Source: Hymenobacter piscis (lineage in GTDB: Bacteria; Bacteroidota; Bacteroidia; Cytophagales; Hymenobacteraceae). From it: 64,000 bases of DNA. Made by a program: the position numbers and the translations under genes. Below, piece after piece: positions 40,481 to 48,609 of the stretch; within the stretch, counting starts at the first letter, position 1, and every line of letters begins with the position of its first letter. Where the stretch lies: contig NZ_JAHHZN010000003.1 in the NCBI RefSeq assembly GCF_018760735.1, positions 248,001-312,000 of the forward strand, written 5' to 3'. Under the pieces are notes generated by a model, which saw only the letters and a program-made list of their open reading frames with translations, did not search any database and was not told the origin of the DNA.

Positions 40481-41758
40481 TTACCGCCTCAGCAGACTGG
40501 CCCCGATGCCGCATTGCACGCAGCGGCGCGGGGCACAGTAGCCGTGTTCCAGGGCCAGCAGCGCCTGGGAGTCGGCAGCGCAGGTGTGGCGGAAGCCGGC
40601 AGCCTGGTAAGCGTCGGTGAGGTGGTTGCGCTCCGGGGGCAGAGAATCGAGCAGACTCAGGGCCGCTTCCATTTGTGCCGGACTGCCCAGGCTGCGGGCG
40701 TAGGCCAGGCGTAACGGTACCACGGTGTTAATAATGAGCAGATGGACGCTGGTTTTGCCCAGCGCGGCCGTTTTCCCGGGTTTGCCGGGCCGGGTATGCG
40801 TTTGCCAGTACGCGGGCAGCGGGACCGTGAAGAACTGCTCCAGCGCCGGCACGTCGCGGGCCGTGCGCAGGGCGTCGAAGAGCGTGGGCCGGGCGTGGAG
40901 CAGGGCTACCAGCTGGGCCAGGCGCACGGTGGGGAAGTTGGCGGGCCGCAGGCGCAGGAAGTTCCAGTCGGCGGCGGCCAGGGCGGTGCCGTGCAGGTTA
41001 TACTTGTGGCGCAGAAACTCAAACTCAGCGCCTAGCTCCCGACTGTAATCGTCCAGGGGCTCGTCGGTCAGAAAACCGGCCTGTCCGAACACCAGCGCGG
41101 CCAGCGGCAGCGCATCGTGGCGGTGGCGGCGCAACAGGGGTAGCGGCAGAGCCTTGGCCAGCCGACTCAGGGGCTCGGCATTCTTCTTAAACCCGAAGGC
41201 GGCGGCCAGCGCGTGCCAGGCCGTGGCCTCCCAGTCCTGGCCCAGTTGGGCGTGCAACTCCGCCATACGGTCGGCTTTCTGCTCCATGCGCTCCAGCAGG
41301 GCGCGACCCAGCATCATGGTGCGCGTCAGCTCGGTTACGCGGGGCAGCAGCGGGGCGCAGGGCAGCAGCACCCCGGCCGGTTGCTCCCGGAGCTGCTCGT
41401 AGGCGGCCAGGGCTCCGGCCGGCAGCCGCGCCGCCAGGGCCAGGGCCGGAATCACGGAGCCGTTGGTGCGCTGCACGTCAATATCGGCCGAGTGCACGAC
41501 GTGCAGCACGACCTGGTCGTACTTGGGGTCCGTCTGGTGGTGGTGACGGTGCCAGTCGGAGGCGCGCAGGTGGATTTCCACGGCCCCGTTCCACTCCACT
41601 TGGCCCAGACGCAGGCGGGCGCTCAGGAAATCGGGGCCGGCATCGGGGTTGCGGTGGCCGGGCCGCAGCACGGTTACCAGCTGGCCGTCCTCGGTGCGCA
41701 GGTCGGTCTTATCGAAATACTGGTGCTGCCAGATATAGTGGAGAAAATCTTCCTGCAT
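40481..41758 (-). CDS. DUF2851 family protein
   Basis: From ATG 41758 the protein has 425 residues. It begins QEDFLHYIWQHQYFDKTDLRTEDGQLVTVLRPGHRNPDAGPDFLSARLRLGQVEWNGAVEIHLRASDWHRHHHQTDPKYDQVVLHVVH, which fits DUF2851, a family of Bacteroidota proteins of unknown function. The conserved D-GPDF-E-H pattern resembles a PD-(D/E)xK nuclease core, but this is only a resemblance. The C-terminal end carries a cysteine cluster (HTCAADSQ..HGYCAPRRCVQCGIG) that may bind zinc or an iron-sulphur cluster. The frame extends 23 codons upstream with no support. Confidence 0.85.
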   Translation of the reverse strand: MQEDFLHYIWQHQYFDKTDLRTEDGQLVTVLRPGHRNPDAGPDFLSARLRLGQVEWNGAVEIHLRASDWHRHHHQTDPKYDQVVLHVVHSADIDVQRTNGSVIPALALAARLPAGALAAYEQLREQPAGVLLPCAPLLPRVTELTRTMMLGRALLERMEQKADRMAELHAQLGQDWEATAWHALAAAFGFKKNAEPLSRLAKALPLPLLRRHRHDALPLAALVFGQAGFLTDEPLDDYSRELGAEFEFLRHKYNLHGTALAAADWNFLRLRPANFPTVRLAQLVALLHARPTLFDALRTARDVPALEQFFTVPLPAYWQTHTRPGKPGKTAALGKTSVHLLIINTVVPLRLAYARSLGSPAQMEAALSLLDSLPPERNHLTDAYQAAGFRHTCAADSQALLALEHGYCAPRRCVQCGIGASLLRR

Positions 41759-41833
41759 AACGAGGCAGATATAGCGAGCCAGGGGAAGTATAAACAGCGA
41801 ATGAAAATAGTAAAAAAACAGGCTCAATCAGCC

Positions 41834-41880
41834 ATAAAAAAACCGGCCCGCCCCTGCTGAAGTAGCAGAAGCGGGCCGGT
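41834..41880 (-). terminator. Terminator after lolA
   Basis: ACCGGCCCGC (41842-41851) pairs with GCGGGCCGGT (41871-41880) around an inner CTGCT/AGCAG stem; on the minus strand a run of eight T follows. It lies 20 bases after the lolA stop. Confidence 0.85.
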
Positions 41881-41900
41881 CGGGTTGGCAGGCGGGGCAG

Positions 41901-42545
41901 TTAGCGCAGGTCAATCACCTTCACGCCCTTGTACTTGTTCTTATCGAAGTTGAAGGTGGTGGCATCCACCGGGAAGTTGGGCACGAACTTGCTGATGCGG
42001 TAGGTGTAGCGGTTGCCGTTCTTCTTGAACATCTGCCAGCTCTTCACCGACTTATCGGCGCGGCTCACTTTCAGGCGCACCTTGTACACGGGGTTGTTGC
42101 GGTCCTCGGGCGAGAGGTCAATCACGTCCACCGTTTCGCCACCTTCCTTGGCTTCCTGTACGTAGGTGTACTTGTAGCCTTTCTTGTAGAGCGTGTAAAT
42201 CTGGGAAGGCGAAATTTCCTGCTCGTCGGGCTCGTAGTCGGAGATGTTCACCTCGTTTTCCGACTTCATGTAGGTCCACATGGTCTGGCCGTTGTTGATG
42301 ACCTCCTGGCCGCTCATCTTCAGGCGGAACTTCTGGCCGCTGACGGTGATGTCGCCGGTCAGGTTCTCCTTCACCTTGGCCGCATCGTTTTCGAGGGTCT
42401 GGGTGAAAGTGGCCTTGAACGCTTTCATGGCCTGGTACTTGGAGCTCATCTGGTCCAGGATTTTGCCCGCTTTGGGGTCCTGCTGGGCCTCAGCGCCGGC
42501 CATGAACGAAACGGAGAGAGCGAGCAGCGCGAAATATTTTTTCAT
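41901..42545 (-). CDS. lolA: Outer-membrane lipoprotein carrier protein LolA
   Basis: The 214-residue periplasmic protein has a signal peptide (MKKYFALLALSVSFMAGAEAQ). The body, SKYQAMKAFKATFTQTLEN, GDITVSGQKFRLKMSGQEVINNGQTMWTYMKSENEVNI, follows LolA, which carries lipoproteins from LolCDE to LolB. It stands directly after ftsK on the minus strand, an arrangement often found in Bacteroidota. A palindrome lies between ftsK and lolA, so co-transcription is uncertain; its own promoter may lie there. The family hallmark residues for lipid binding are hydrophobic and not individually testable here. Confidence 0.92.
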   Translation of the reverse strand: MKKYFALLALSVSFMAGAEAQQDPKAGKILDQMSSKYQAMKAFKATFTQTLENDAAKVKENLTGDITVSGQKFRLKMSGQEVINNGQTMWTYMKSENEVNISDYEPDEQEISPSQIYTLYKKGYKYTYVQEAKEGGETVDVIDLSPEDRNNPVYKVRLKVSRADKSVKSWQMFKKNGNRYTYRISKFVPNFPVDATTFNFDKNKYKGVKVIDLR

Positions 42546-42568
42546 TGCAAAAGAGAGTGGCGTTTTTC

Positions 42569-42667
42569 AGAGCTTAGAGTAGAGAACTTAGAGCTTAGTC
42601 AAATTCTCCTTCACACATACTCCAAATTGGAATCTAGGTTCTAGGCTCTGAGATCTAAGCTCTGAGC
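42569..42667. repeat. Composite palindrome with AGAGCTTAG words
   Basis: CAGAGCTTAGAGTAGAGAACTTAGAGCTTAG at the left faces CTAGGTTCTAGGCTCTGAGATCTAAGCTCTGAG at the right, in degenerate 7-nt words. It spans the ftsK-lolA spacer; the right arm ends beside the ftsK stop. Confidence 0.78.
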
Positions 42668-42668
42668 C

Positions 42669-45656
42669 TTACTTGGCCAGCGTATTCAACAACTGTTCCA
42701 AACTGTATTCGTCCGGAATTAAAACTTCCCGGGCCTTGCTGCCCTCGAACGGCCCTACGATGCCGGCGTGCTCCAACTGGTCAATCAGGCGGCCGGCGCG
42801 GTTGTAGCCGAGCTTGAGGCGGCGCTGGAGCAGGGAAGTGCTGCCCTGCTGGTGCGTCACGATAACGCGGGCCGCTTCCTCGAACATACTGTCGCGGTCG
42901 GAGGGGTCGAAATCCTCGCTGTTGCCATTGCCGCCGCCGTCCTCGCCCACCACTTCGGGCAGGTGGTAGGCGTCGGGGTAGCCCTGCTGCTCGCCCACGA
43001 AGTCGCAGAGGCGGTCCACCTCGGGCGTATCAATGAAGGCGCACTGCACCCGGATGATGTCGGAACCCTGGGAGATGAGCATGTCGCCCTGGCCGATGAG
43101 CTGGTCGGCCCCGCCGGCATCGAGGATGGTGCGGGAGTCGATTTTGCTGGTCACCTTGAAGGAAATCCGGCAGGGGAAGTTGGCCTTGATGATACCGGTA
43201 ATCACGTTCACGGAGGGGCGCTGGGTGGCCACAATCAGGTGAATGCCGATGGCGCGGGCCAGCTGGGCGAGGCGGGCAATGGGCGTTTCCACTTCCTTGC
43301 CGGCCGTCATCATCAGGTCGGCCAGCTCGTCAATCACCAGCACAATGAAGGGCATGTAGCGGTGGCCCTTCTTGGGACTGAGGCGGCGCTCCACAAACTT
43401 GCGGTTGTACTCCTTCAGGTTGCGGCAGCCGGCGTCCTTGAGCAGGTCGTAGCGCTTGTCCATCTCCATGCACAGGGAGTTGAGCGTGTTCACCACCTTC
43501 TTGGTGTCGGTGATGATGGGCTCCTCCGTGTCGGGCAGCTTGGCCAGGAAGTGGCGCTCAATCTTGTTGAAGATGCTCAATTCCACCTTCTTGGGGTCGA
43601 CGAGCACGAACTTGAGCTGCGAGGGGTGGCGCTTGTAGAGCAGCGAAGCCAGAATCACGTTCAACCCCACCGACTTACCCTGGCCCGTGGCGCCGGCCAT
43701 GAGCAGGTGGGGCATTTTGGCCAGGTCCACCACGAATACTTCGTTGGTAATCGTGCGCCCGAAGGCAATGGGCAGGTCCATTTCGGAGGTGATGAACTTG
43801 TCGGTGTTGAACACCGAGCGGATGCTCACCATCTCCTTCTTGGTGTTCGGCACCTCGATACCGATGGTGCCCTTGCCCGGAATAGGGGCAATAATACGGA
43901 TGCCGAGGGCGGCCAGGCTCAGAGCAATATCGTCCTCGAGGCTCTTGATTTTGCTGATGCGCACCCCAACGTCGGGCACGATTTCGTAGAGCGTGACCGT
44001 GGGCCCGATGGTGGCCTTGATGGAGGCGATGTTGATGCCGTAGTGGCCCAGCGTTTCCACGATGCGGTCCTTATTGGCTTCCAGTTCCTCCTTGGTGACC
44101 TGGGCCTTGGCCACGCCGTAGTCGTTGAGCAGCTCCAGGGTGGGGTACTGGTAGCGGGGCAGGTCGAGGGTGGGGTCGTACTCGCCGCTGGGCATTACTT
44201 CTTCTTCCTCGTTTTCCTCCGCAATCAGGGCCATATCGGCCCCGGCCGAGGGGTCCAGCTCGGGCTTGGCGGTAGAGTCTTCCACCTCAAACGACAGGCC
44301 GGCCGGCACTACCGGCGCAACCGGCACTACGGGCATGGAAGGCGGCAACGGCGCATCATCATCGGCCAGATCGGCCAGGGAAAGCGGAGTGGGCACGCTG
44401 GAAACCGGGGGTGCCACGGGCGCCGCCGGGGCCGGGCGCGGGGGCTCCGGCTCGGCTACCTCCACCGAAAAGCTGGGGCCGGAAGCAGGCTTGACCGCAG
44501 CAGCGGCCACGGCCGGAACCACGCTCATGGGCAGGGCGGCGGCCCCGGCCGCGAGGCCACCCGCTCCGGCCGAAGCACCGGTGGCGGCAGCGGTAGCAGT
44601 GGTAGCAGCCGCCAGGGCCGGCGAGGCTACCGGGCCGGTGCGGGGCACGGGCGGCTCATAAAATTCCGGCTCCTCGGGTTCAGGCTCGGACTCGGCCAGC
44701 GGGCCCACGCGCTTGAGCGTAATACCCAGGGAGTCCTCCTCCTCGGCAGTGCCAGGCTCGTCGGTGGCCCAGGGGGCGGGCTCGTGGGTGGCGGGGCGAT
44801 TGGCGGCCGGGGCGCGCAAGGCAGCGGCTTCCTTGGCGTCGTCGTCGTCGTCATCCTGCTCCCCGGCGCTGCGGCGCAGGTTGAGGTTGAGGCTGGTGAC
44901 GTTGAAGAAGAACACCACGAAGGAAATCAACAGGAAGGCCAGCAGCAGCACCGTGCCCCCGCCCAGCAGGCCGCTGAGCCAGGAGGCGGTTTCGTAGCCC
45001 ACGCCCCCGCACAGAAAATCCAGGCTGTGGGCCACTTCCGGCGACACCTCGGGCCCTTGCAGAGACAGCACCACGTAGCCCAGCAGCAGGCTCAGCCAGA
45101 GCATCACGAACAGGCACAGGGCCAGCACGTAGCTAAACGACACGCCGGCCCGCCGGAACACGATTTTGTAGCCCAGAAAGAATACGACCGGAATGACGGC
45201 AAACGCGGCCACTCCGAAGCCGTCCTGAATCAACCACTGAGCCAGCACGGCCCCTACCAGGCCCAGCCAGTTGCCGGTTTCCTTGCCCGCCTCGGCCGTG
45301 GCCGTGGTGCCCAGACTCTCGGTCACGCTTTGGTCGGCGTGCCCCGTGAACAGGAAGGAAATGAAGGCAATGGTGAGGTAGATGGAGCCGATCAGAAAGA
45401 AGAAGCCCAGGAAAAGCTGGAAGCGCCGGTCGCGCAGAAAGTTCAGCGCCCCGCCCAGCTGGAGGGTGGGCAGCGCGAAGGGTTTGCGGGCCTTGGGGGA
45501 GCTGGGGGCGGCTTTGGGCTCGTTGCGCCGTGCCTCGCGAACGGGCTCGGCGGCGGGCCGGGGCTGGTTGCGGGCGGGCCGGGGCTCCGTGGCGCGGGGC
45601 TCGTTGCTGCGGCCGCCGGCCGTTCCGGAAGGTTGCTTGTAGGTATTTTTCGCCAT
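42669..45656 (-). CDS. ftsK: DNA translocase FtsK
   Basis: The 995-residue translocase moves DNA at the division septum. The N-terminal part holds four membrane segments (about 65-250), then a long Ala/Pro/Glu-rich linker (about 265-460), and the motor. Walker A is MLMAGATGQGKSVGLNV, Walker B FIVLVIDELADLMM, and the C-terminal gamma winged-helix (STSLLQRRLKLGYNRAGRLIDQLEHAGIVGPFEGSKAREVL) recognises KOPS-type sites. All domains are complete. A TAGATTTG box lies 20-27 bases upstream. It precedes lolA. The linker is unusually rich in alanine and valine but of normal kind. Confidence 0.96.
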   Translation of the reverse strand: MAKNTYKQPSGTAGGRSNEPRATEPRPARNQPRPAAEPVREARRNEPKAAPSSPKARKPFALPTLQLGGALNFLRDRRFQLFLGFFFLIGSIYLTIAFISFLFTGHADQSVTESLGTTATAEAGKETGNWLGLVGAVLAQWLIQDGFGVAAFAVIPVVFFLGYKIVFRRAGVSFSYVLALCLFVMLWLSLLLGYVVLSLQGPEVSPEVAHSLDFLCGGVGYETASWLSGLLGGGTVLLLAFLLISFVVFFFNVTSLNLNLRRSAGEQDDDDDDAKEAAALRAPAANRPATHEPAPWATDEPGTAEEEDSLGITLKRVGPLAESEPEPEEPEFYEPPVPRTGPVASPALAAATTATAAATGASAGAGGLAAGAAALPMSVVPAVAAAAVKPASGPSFSVEVAEPEPPRPAPAAPVAPPVSSVPTPLSLADLADDDAPLPPSMPVVPVAPVVPAGLSFEVEDSTAKPELDPSAGADMALIAEENEEEEVMPSGEYDPTLDLPRYQYPTLELLNDYGVAKAQVTKEELEANKDRIVETLGHYGINIASIKATIGPTVTLYEIVPDVGVRISKIKSLEDDIALSLAALGIRIIAPIPGKGTIGIEVPNTKKEMVSIRSVFNTDKFITSEMDLPIAFGRTITNEVFVVDLAKMPHLLMAGATGQGKSVGLNVILASLLYKRHPSQLKFVLVDPKKVELSIFNKIERHFLAKLPDTEEPIITDTKKVVNTLNSLCMEMDKRYDLLKDAGCRNLKEYNRKFVERRLSPKKGHRYMPFIVLVIDELADLMMTAGKEVETPIARLAQLARAIGIHLIVATQRPSVNVITGIIKANFPCRISFKVTSKIDSRTILDAGGADQLIGQGDMLISQGSDIIRVQCAFIDTPEVDRLCDFVGEQQGYPDAYHLPEVVGEDGGGNGNSEDFDPSDRDSMFEEAARVIVTHQQGSTSLLQRRLKLGYNRAGRLIDQLEHAGIVGPFEGSKAREVLIPDEYSLEQLLNTLAK

Positions 45657-46149
45657 TGGAATGTTCGCCAGAAACCAAATCTAGGCATAAAGGCGGTGAA
45701 ATGGTGAGACAGGGATGCGGTGAGTTATGCGCGTGGGCATCCGGGCCAGGCCGGTGGTCTGGTTAACCCGTTGCGGTCTGCCACTTACGGCGCGCCGTGG
45801 CATGCCCACCTCTGCCGAGCGCAGACGCACTATTTCGCCCAGGCGCACCAAGCTCAGCACCAGCGGGGCCAGCACCGCCCCGCACAGGGCCGCCGACCGA
45901 GACAAGGGATAAAGCGGAAGTGGCGGGGGCATTGCGGAAAGCAGGAAGAAAAAGCGGGCTAAAACAACACAGCCGGCCCCGGCCGACATCCCCCACGCCC
46001 CTCGTCACGTTACACCGCCAAAAGCCCGCCCCGGCACCGCTGGCTCCTTCTGCTCCCTCCGGCTTGAAATGCTACCCTGGAGCGGGGAATCAACAGCCCT
46101 CAGCCCCTGGCGACTGATCAGGTTCTTCGCCCTCATCCACTCCTGCGCC
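45657..46149. other. 493-base spacer with degenerate word repeats, no supported gene
   Basis: The region holds the ftsK promoter and, at 45692-45715, remnants of the GGTGAAATGGTGAG word array with no clear inverted arm. Open frames on both strands (for example 45681-45989 minus) look hydrophobic or basic but lack a start context and overlap the repeats. No RNA gene was recognised. Confidence 0.5.
45676..45683 (-). promoter_or_regulatory. -7 box TAGATTTG for ftsK
   Basis: CAAATCTA on the plus strand reads TAGATTTG on the minus strand, 19 bases before the ftsK ATG at 45656. Confidence 0.6.
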
Positions 46150-46587
46150 ATGCCCGAACGCCTGCTCTCCTCCCCTGACAGCCCCGCCTATTGTCGGCTC
46201 GTTTACCACCCTGAGTTGCACCGGCTGCACATTACCTGGACCGGCTACGTGGGTCCCGAATACGCCCGGGAAGGTGCCGAGGCCAGTCTGGACATGCTAC
46301 GGGAGCTGCACTGCCCCTACCTGCTCAACGATAACAGCCAGCTCGAAGGCCCCTGGTTCGACTCCCTGCACTGGCTGGCCAAGGAATGGGGGCCGGCCGC
46401 AGCCAGCGCTGGCCTGCAGTACGTGGCCCACGTGGTGCGGGCCGACACCCTGGCCAGCACTTTCATCGCCACGCCCGCCCACCAACTATTTCGCAAATTC
46501 GAGATTCAGATCTTCGACAGCCTGCCCGAAGCCACCGAATGGCTGCTCAGCTGTCAGGCCATCGGACACCAGGAGAAAGAGAAATAG
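46150..46587 (+). CDS. Hypothetical STAS/SpoIIAA-like protein
   Basis: From ATG 46150 the protein has 145 residues with no signal peptide. The alternating pattern CRLVYHPELHRLHITWTGYVGPEYAREGAEASLDMLRELHCPYLLNDNSQLEGPWFDSLHWLAKEWGPAAASAGLQYVAHVVRADTL has the beta-alpha layout of STAS/SpoIIAA-like proteins, and the C-terminal FEIQIFDSLPEATEWL also fits. In Bacteroidota such small proteins are usual and of unknown role. It stands alone; its stop TAG opens the word repeats of a large palindrome. Confidence 0.7.
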   Translation: MPERLLSSPDSPAYCRLVYHPELHRLHITWTGYVGPEYAREGAEASLDMLRELHCPYLLNDNSQLEGPWFDSLHWLAKEWGPAAASAGLQYVAHVVRADTLASTFIATPAHQLFRKFEIQIFDSLPEATEWLLSCQAIGHQEKEK

Positions 46588-46803
46588 TTGCTGGTTGTCA
46601 GTTGGCAGTTGGCAGTTGGCAGTTGTCAGGATGGAAGAAACGTCATTCCGAGCGCAGCCGAGGAATCTCGCGTGCTGACGTTGGAATGCTAACCAGACAT
46701 CAGGATTACTGTTGCACGCAAGATTCCTCGGCTACGCTGCGCTCGGAATGACGTTTCTTCCATCCTGACAACTGACAACTGACAACTGACAACTGACAAC
46801 CAG
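46588..46803. repeat. Large composite palindrome: GTTGTCA/GTTGGCA heptamers and REP-like core
   Basis: The left outer arm has GTTGTCA, GTTGGCA (three copies) and GTTGTCA; the right outer arm has four copies of the complement ACTGACA. Inside, a 32-bp perfect arm pair (46623-46654 with 46740-46771) joins the last word to the core CGTCATTCCGAGCG. It starts on the stop codon of the STAS-like gene and ends five bases before the stop of the Xer gene, which is convergent. Confidence 0.93.
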
Positions 46804-46807
46804 CTAC

Positions 46808-47710
46808 TCAGCTGCGGGGGTGGAAGTCGGTGATGATCTGGCGCAGGTAGTCCCGGTCGAGGTGGGTGTAGATTTCGGTAGTCGTGATGCTTTCGTGGCC
46901 CAGCATTTCCTGCACCGCCCGCAAATCGGCCCCGCCCTCAATGAGGTGGGTGGCAAAGCTGTGGCGGAACGTGTGCGGACTGATGCTCTTGCGGATGCCG
47001 GCTTTCTCGGCGGCGCTTTTGATGATGTTGAAAATCATAACCCGCGAGAGGCCGGTGCCGCGCTTGTTGAGAAACACGGTGTCCTCGTGGCCGGGTTTGA
47101 TGTCGAGGTGGGCCCGGATGCCCTGCAGGTAGAAGCCCAGGTGCTTGAGCGCGTCGCGGCCGATGGGCACCAGCCGCTCCTTGTTGCCCTTGCCCGTCAC
47201 GCGCACAAAACCCTGGTCGGCGTAGAGGTTGGACAGGCGCAGGCCCGTCAGCTCGCTCACCCGCAGTCCGGAGCTGTAGAGCACTTCCAGGATGGCCCGG
47301 TTGCGGGTGCCCTCGGGCGTGCTCAGGTCGAGGGCGGCCAGCACCTGCTCAATTTCGGGGTAGCTGAGCGTATCGGGCAGCTTGCGGCCGGTTTTGGGCG
47401 CTTCCAGCGTGTCGGTGGGGTCCAGGGTCAGCATATCTTCCATAATCAGGAAGTGGTAGAAGGCCTTGATGCCCGAGAGGGTGCGCGCCTGCGACGTGGC
47501 CTCCAGACCCAGCCCGCCCAGCCAGGCCAGGAAGTCGCGCAGGATGCGGGTAGTGACCTGCTGGGGCGAGGCCGGCAGCTTTTCCAGCTCCAGGTACTGG
47601 CGCAGCTTGTGCACGTCGCGCACGTAGGCCTGCACTGAGTTGGCGGAAAGCGACTTTTCCAGCTGGAGGTAGCCCTCGAACTGCTTGATGGCAACGGACC
47701 AGGTGGACAT
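46808..47710 (-). CDS. xerD: Tyrosine recombinase XerD/XerC
   Basis: The 300-residue recombinase resolves chromosome dimers at dif. The N-terminal SAM-like domain (EGYLQLEKSLSANSVQAYVRDVHKLRQYL) is followed by the catalytic domain with R in YSSGLRVSELTGL, K in GKGNKERLVPIG, HxxR in SPHTFRHSFATHL and Y in TTTEIYTHLDRDYL. The length is that of a housekeeping Xer protein and not of a phage integrase. I chose ATG 47710, which places the promoter box TATCTTTG 43 bases upstream in the palindrome. No partner recombinase is in the window; XerD versus XerC is not certain. Confidence 0.92.
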   Translation of the reverse strand: MSTWSVAIKQFEGYLQLEKSLSANSVQAYVRDVHKLRQYLELEKLPASPQQVTTRILRDFLAWLGGLGLEATSQARTLSGIKAFYHFLIMEDMLTLDPTDTLEAPKTGRKLPDTLSYPEIEQVLAALDLSTPEGTRNRAILEVLYSSGLRVSELTGLRLSNLYADQGFVRVTGKGNKERLVPIGRDALKHLGFYLQGIRAHLDIKPGHEDTVFLNKRGTGLSRVMIFNIIKSAAEKAGIRKSISPHTFRHSFATHLIEGGADLRAVQEMLGHESITTTEIYTHLDRDYLRQIITDFHPRS

Positions 47711-47752
47711 GAGGGTCTGGGTTTGGGGGGACTGAGGGACTGAGGGACTGGG

Positions 47753-47760
47753 CAAAGATA
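47753..47760 (-). promoter_or_regulatory. -7 box TATCTTTG for xerD
   Basis: Reads TATCTTTG on the minus strand, 43 bases before the xerD ATG, inside the left arm of the palindrome. It is the mirror image of the aroQ box. Confidence 0.65.
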
Positions 47761-47857
47761 CGGTCATCCTGAGCGGAGCGAAGGACCTTATCACGTTGTA
47801 TTGTGCCAACGACCAGTGCCGGTGGTACAAGGTCCTTCGCTCCGCTCAGGATGACCG

Positions 47858-47865
47858 TATCTTTG
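47858..47865 (+). promoter_or_regulatory. -7 box TATCTTTG for aroQ
   Basis: Reads TATCTTTG on the plus strand, 49 bases before the aroQ ATG at 47915, inside the right arm of the palindrome. Confidence 0.65.
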
Positions 47866-47914
47866 CCCGGCCTCCCAGCCCAGCCCAGTTCCTCAGTTCC
47901 TCAGTTCCCCAACC

Positions 47915-48361
47915 ATGAACATACTCATCATCAACGGCCCCAACCTGAACCTGCTGGGCCGGCGCGAGCCGGGCATTTACGGCACCCGCTCCTTCGAGGA
48001 ATACCTGCCCGAGCTGCGCGAAGCGTTTCCGCAGTTCGAGCTGGAATATTTCCAGAGCAACCACGAGGGCGAGCTCATCGACAAGCTCCACGAAGTAGGC
48101 TTCAGCTACCACGGCATCGTGCTCAACGCCGGCGGCTACACCCACACCAGCGTGGCCCTGGCCGATGCCGTGGCCGCCATCGGCGCGCCGGTGGTGGAGG
48201 TGCACCTGAGCAACCTGCACGCCCGCGAAGAATTCCGCCAGCGCAGTCTGCTGGGCCGCAACTGCGTGGGCAGCATCAGCGGCTTCAAGCTCGAGAGCTA
48301 TAAGCTGGCCCTGCACTACTTCGACGGCCAGCGCCCCAAGCGCGTCGGCTTCCGGGTCTGA
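47915..48361 (+). CDS. aroQ: Type II 3-dehydroquinate dehydratase
   Basis: AroQ forms 3-dehydroshikimate in the shikimate pathway. The 148-residue protein (normal for type II dodecamers) shows NILIINGPNLNLLGRREPGIYG with the active tyrosine, FEYFQSNHEGELIDKLHE, VLNAGGYTHTSVALADA and EVHLSNLHAREEFR with the catalytic histidine. GSISGFKLESYKLAL ends it. It is transcribed alone from a promoter in a palindrome. The stop TGA is next to GGTGAAAG-type words of the following palindrome. Confidence 0.95.
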   Translation: MNILIINGPNLNLLGRREPGIYGTRSFEEYLPELREAFPQFELEYFQSNHEGELIDKLHEVGFSYHGIVLNAGGYTHTSVALADAVAAIGAPVVEVHLSNLHAREEFRQRSLLGRNCVGSISGFKLESYKLALHYFDGQRPKRVGFRV

Positions 48362-48363
48362 GG

Positions 48364-48560
48364 CGGTGAAAGAGTGAAATGGTGAGAAGTGAGAAGTGAG
48401 AAAAGGAACGTCATTCTGAGCGGAGCGGAGCGAAGTCGAAGAATCTCGCGAGCAATGGTAATTCTTATACCAGCGTTAGTACCGCAACGTCAGCCCGCGA
48501 GATTCTTCGACTTCGCCTCCGGCTACGCTCAGAATGACGCCCTTTTTTTCCTCACCTCCC
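48364..48560. repeat. Composite palindrome: GAGAAGT words and ACGTCATTCTGAGCG core
   Basis: GGTGAAAG and GAGAAGT words (7- to 8-nt) run up to the core, whose left side starts ACGTCATTCTGAGCGGAGC and whose right side ends GCTCAGAATGACG. Internal GAAGAATCTCGCG/CGCGAGATTCTTC arms are also inverted. It lies between aroQ and the aminotransferase, both plus strand. Confidence 0.85.
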
Positions 48561-48575
48561 TCCTTTCCCGTTGCC

Positions 48576-48583
48576 TACCTTTG
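48576..48583 (+). promoter_or_regulatory. -7 box TACCTTTG before the SerC-like gene
   Basis: TACCTTTG fits TAnnTTTG and is 26 bases before ATG 48610, just after the palindrome. Confidence 0.65.
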
Positions 48584-48609
48584 TTATTCAACCTGACTTT
48601 CCTTCGCAT

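Larger units (their letters stand above)
47712..47912. repeat. Composite palindrome with 40-bp perfect arms and divergent promoters
   Basis: Outer arms are GGACTGAG octamers at the left and CAGTTCCT units at the right. The inner arms 47750-47789 and 47829-47868 are identical in reverse complement for 40 bp and carry TATCTTTG boxes on opposite strands. The REP-like part begins GGTCATCCTGAGCG. It separates divergent xerD and aroQ and holds both promoters. Confidence 0.93.

Noticed and set aside
45681..45989. 102-codon frame on the minus strand upstream of ftsK
   Set aside because: It overlaps degenerate repeats and the ftsK promoter region, is basic/hydrophobic without a known pattern, and lacks supporting context.
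46808..47710. Tyrosine recombinase as evidence of a prophage or integrative element
   Set aside because: Length and motifs are those of housekeeping Xer proteins; no phage, plasmid or attachment-site features are adjacent.
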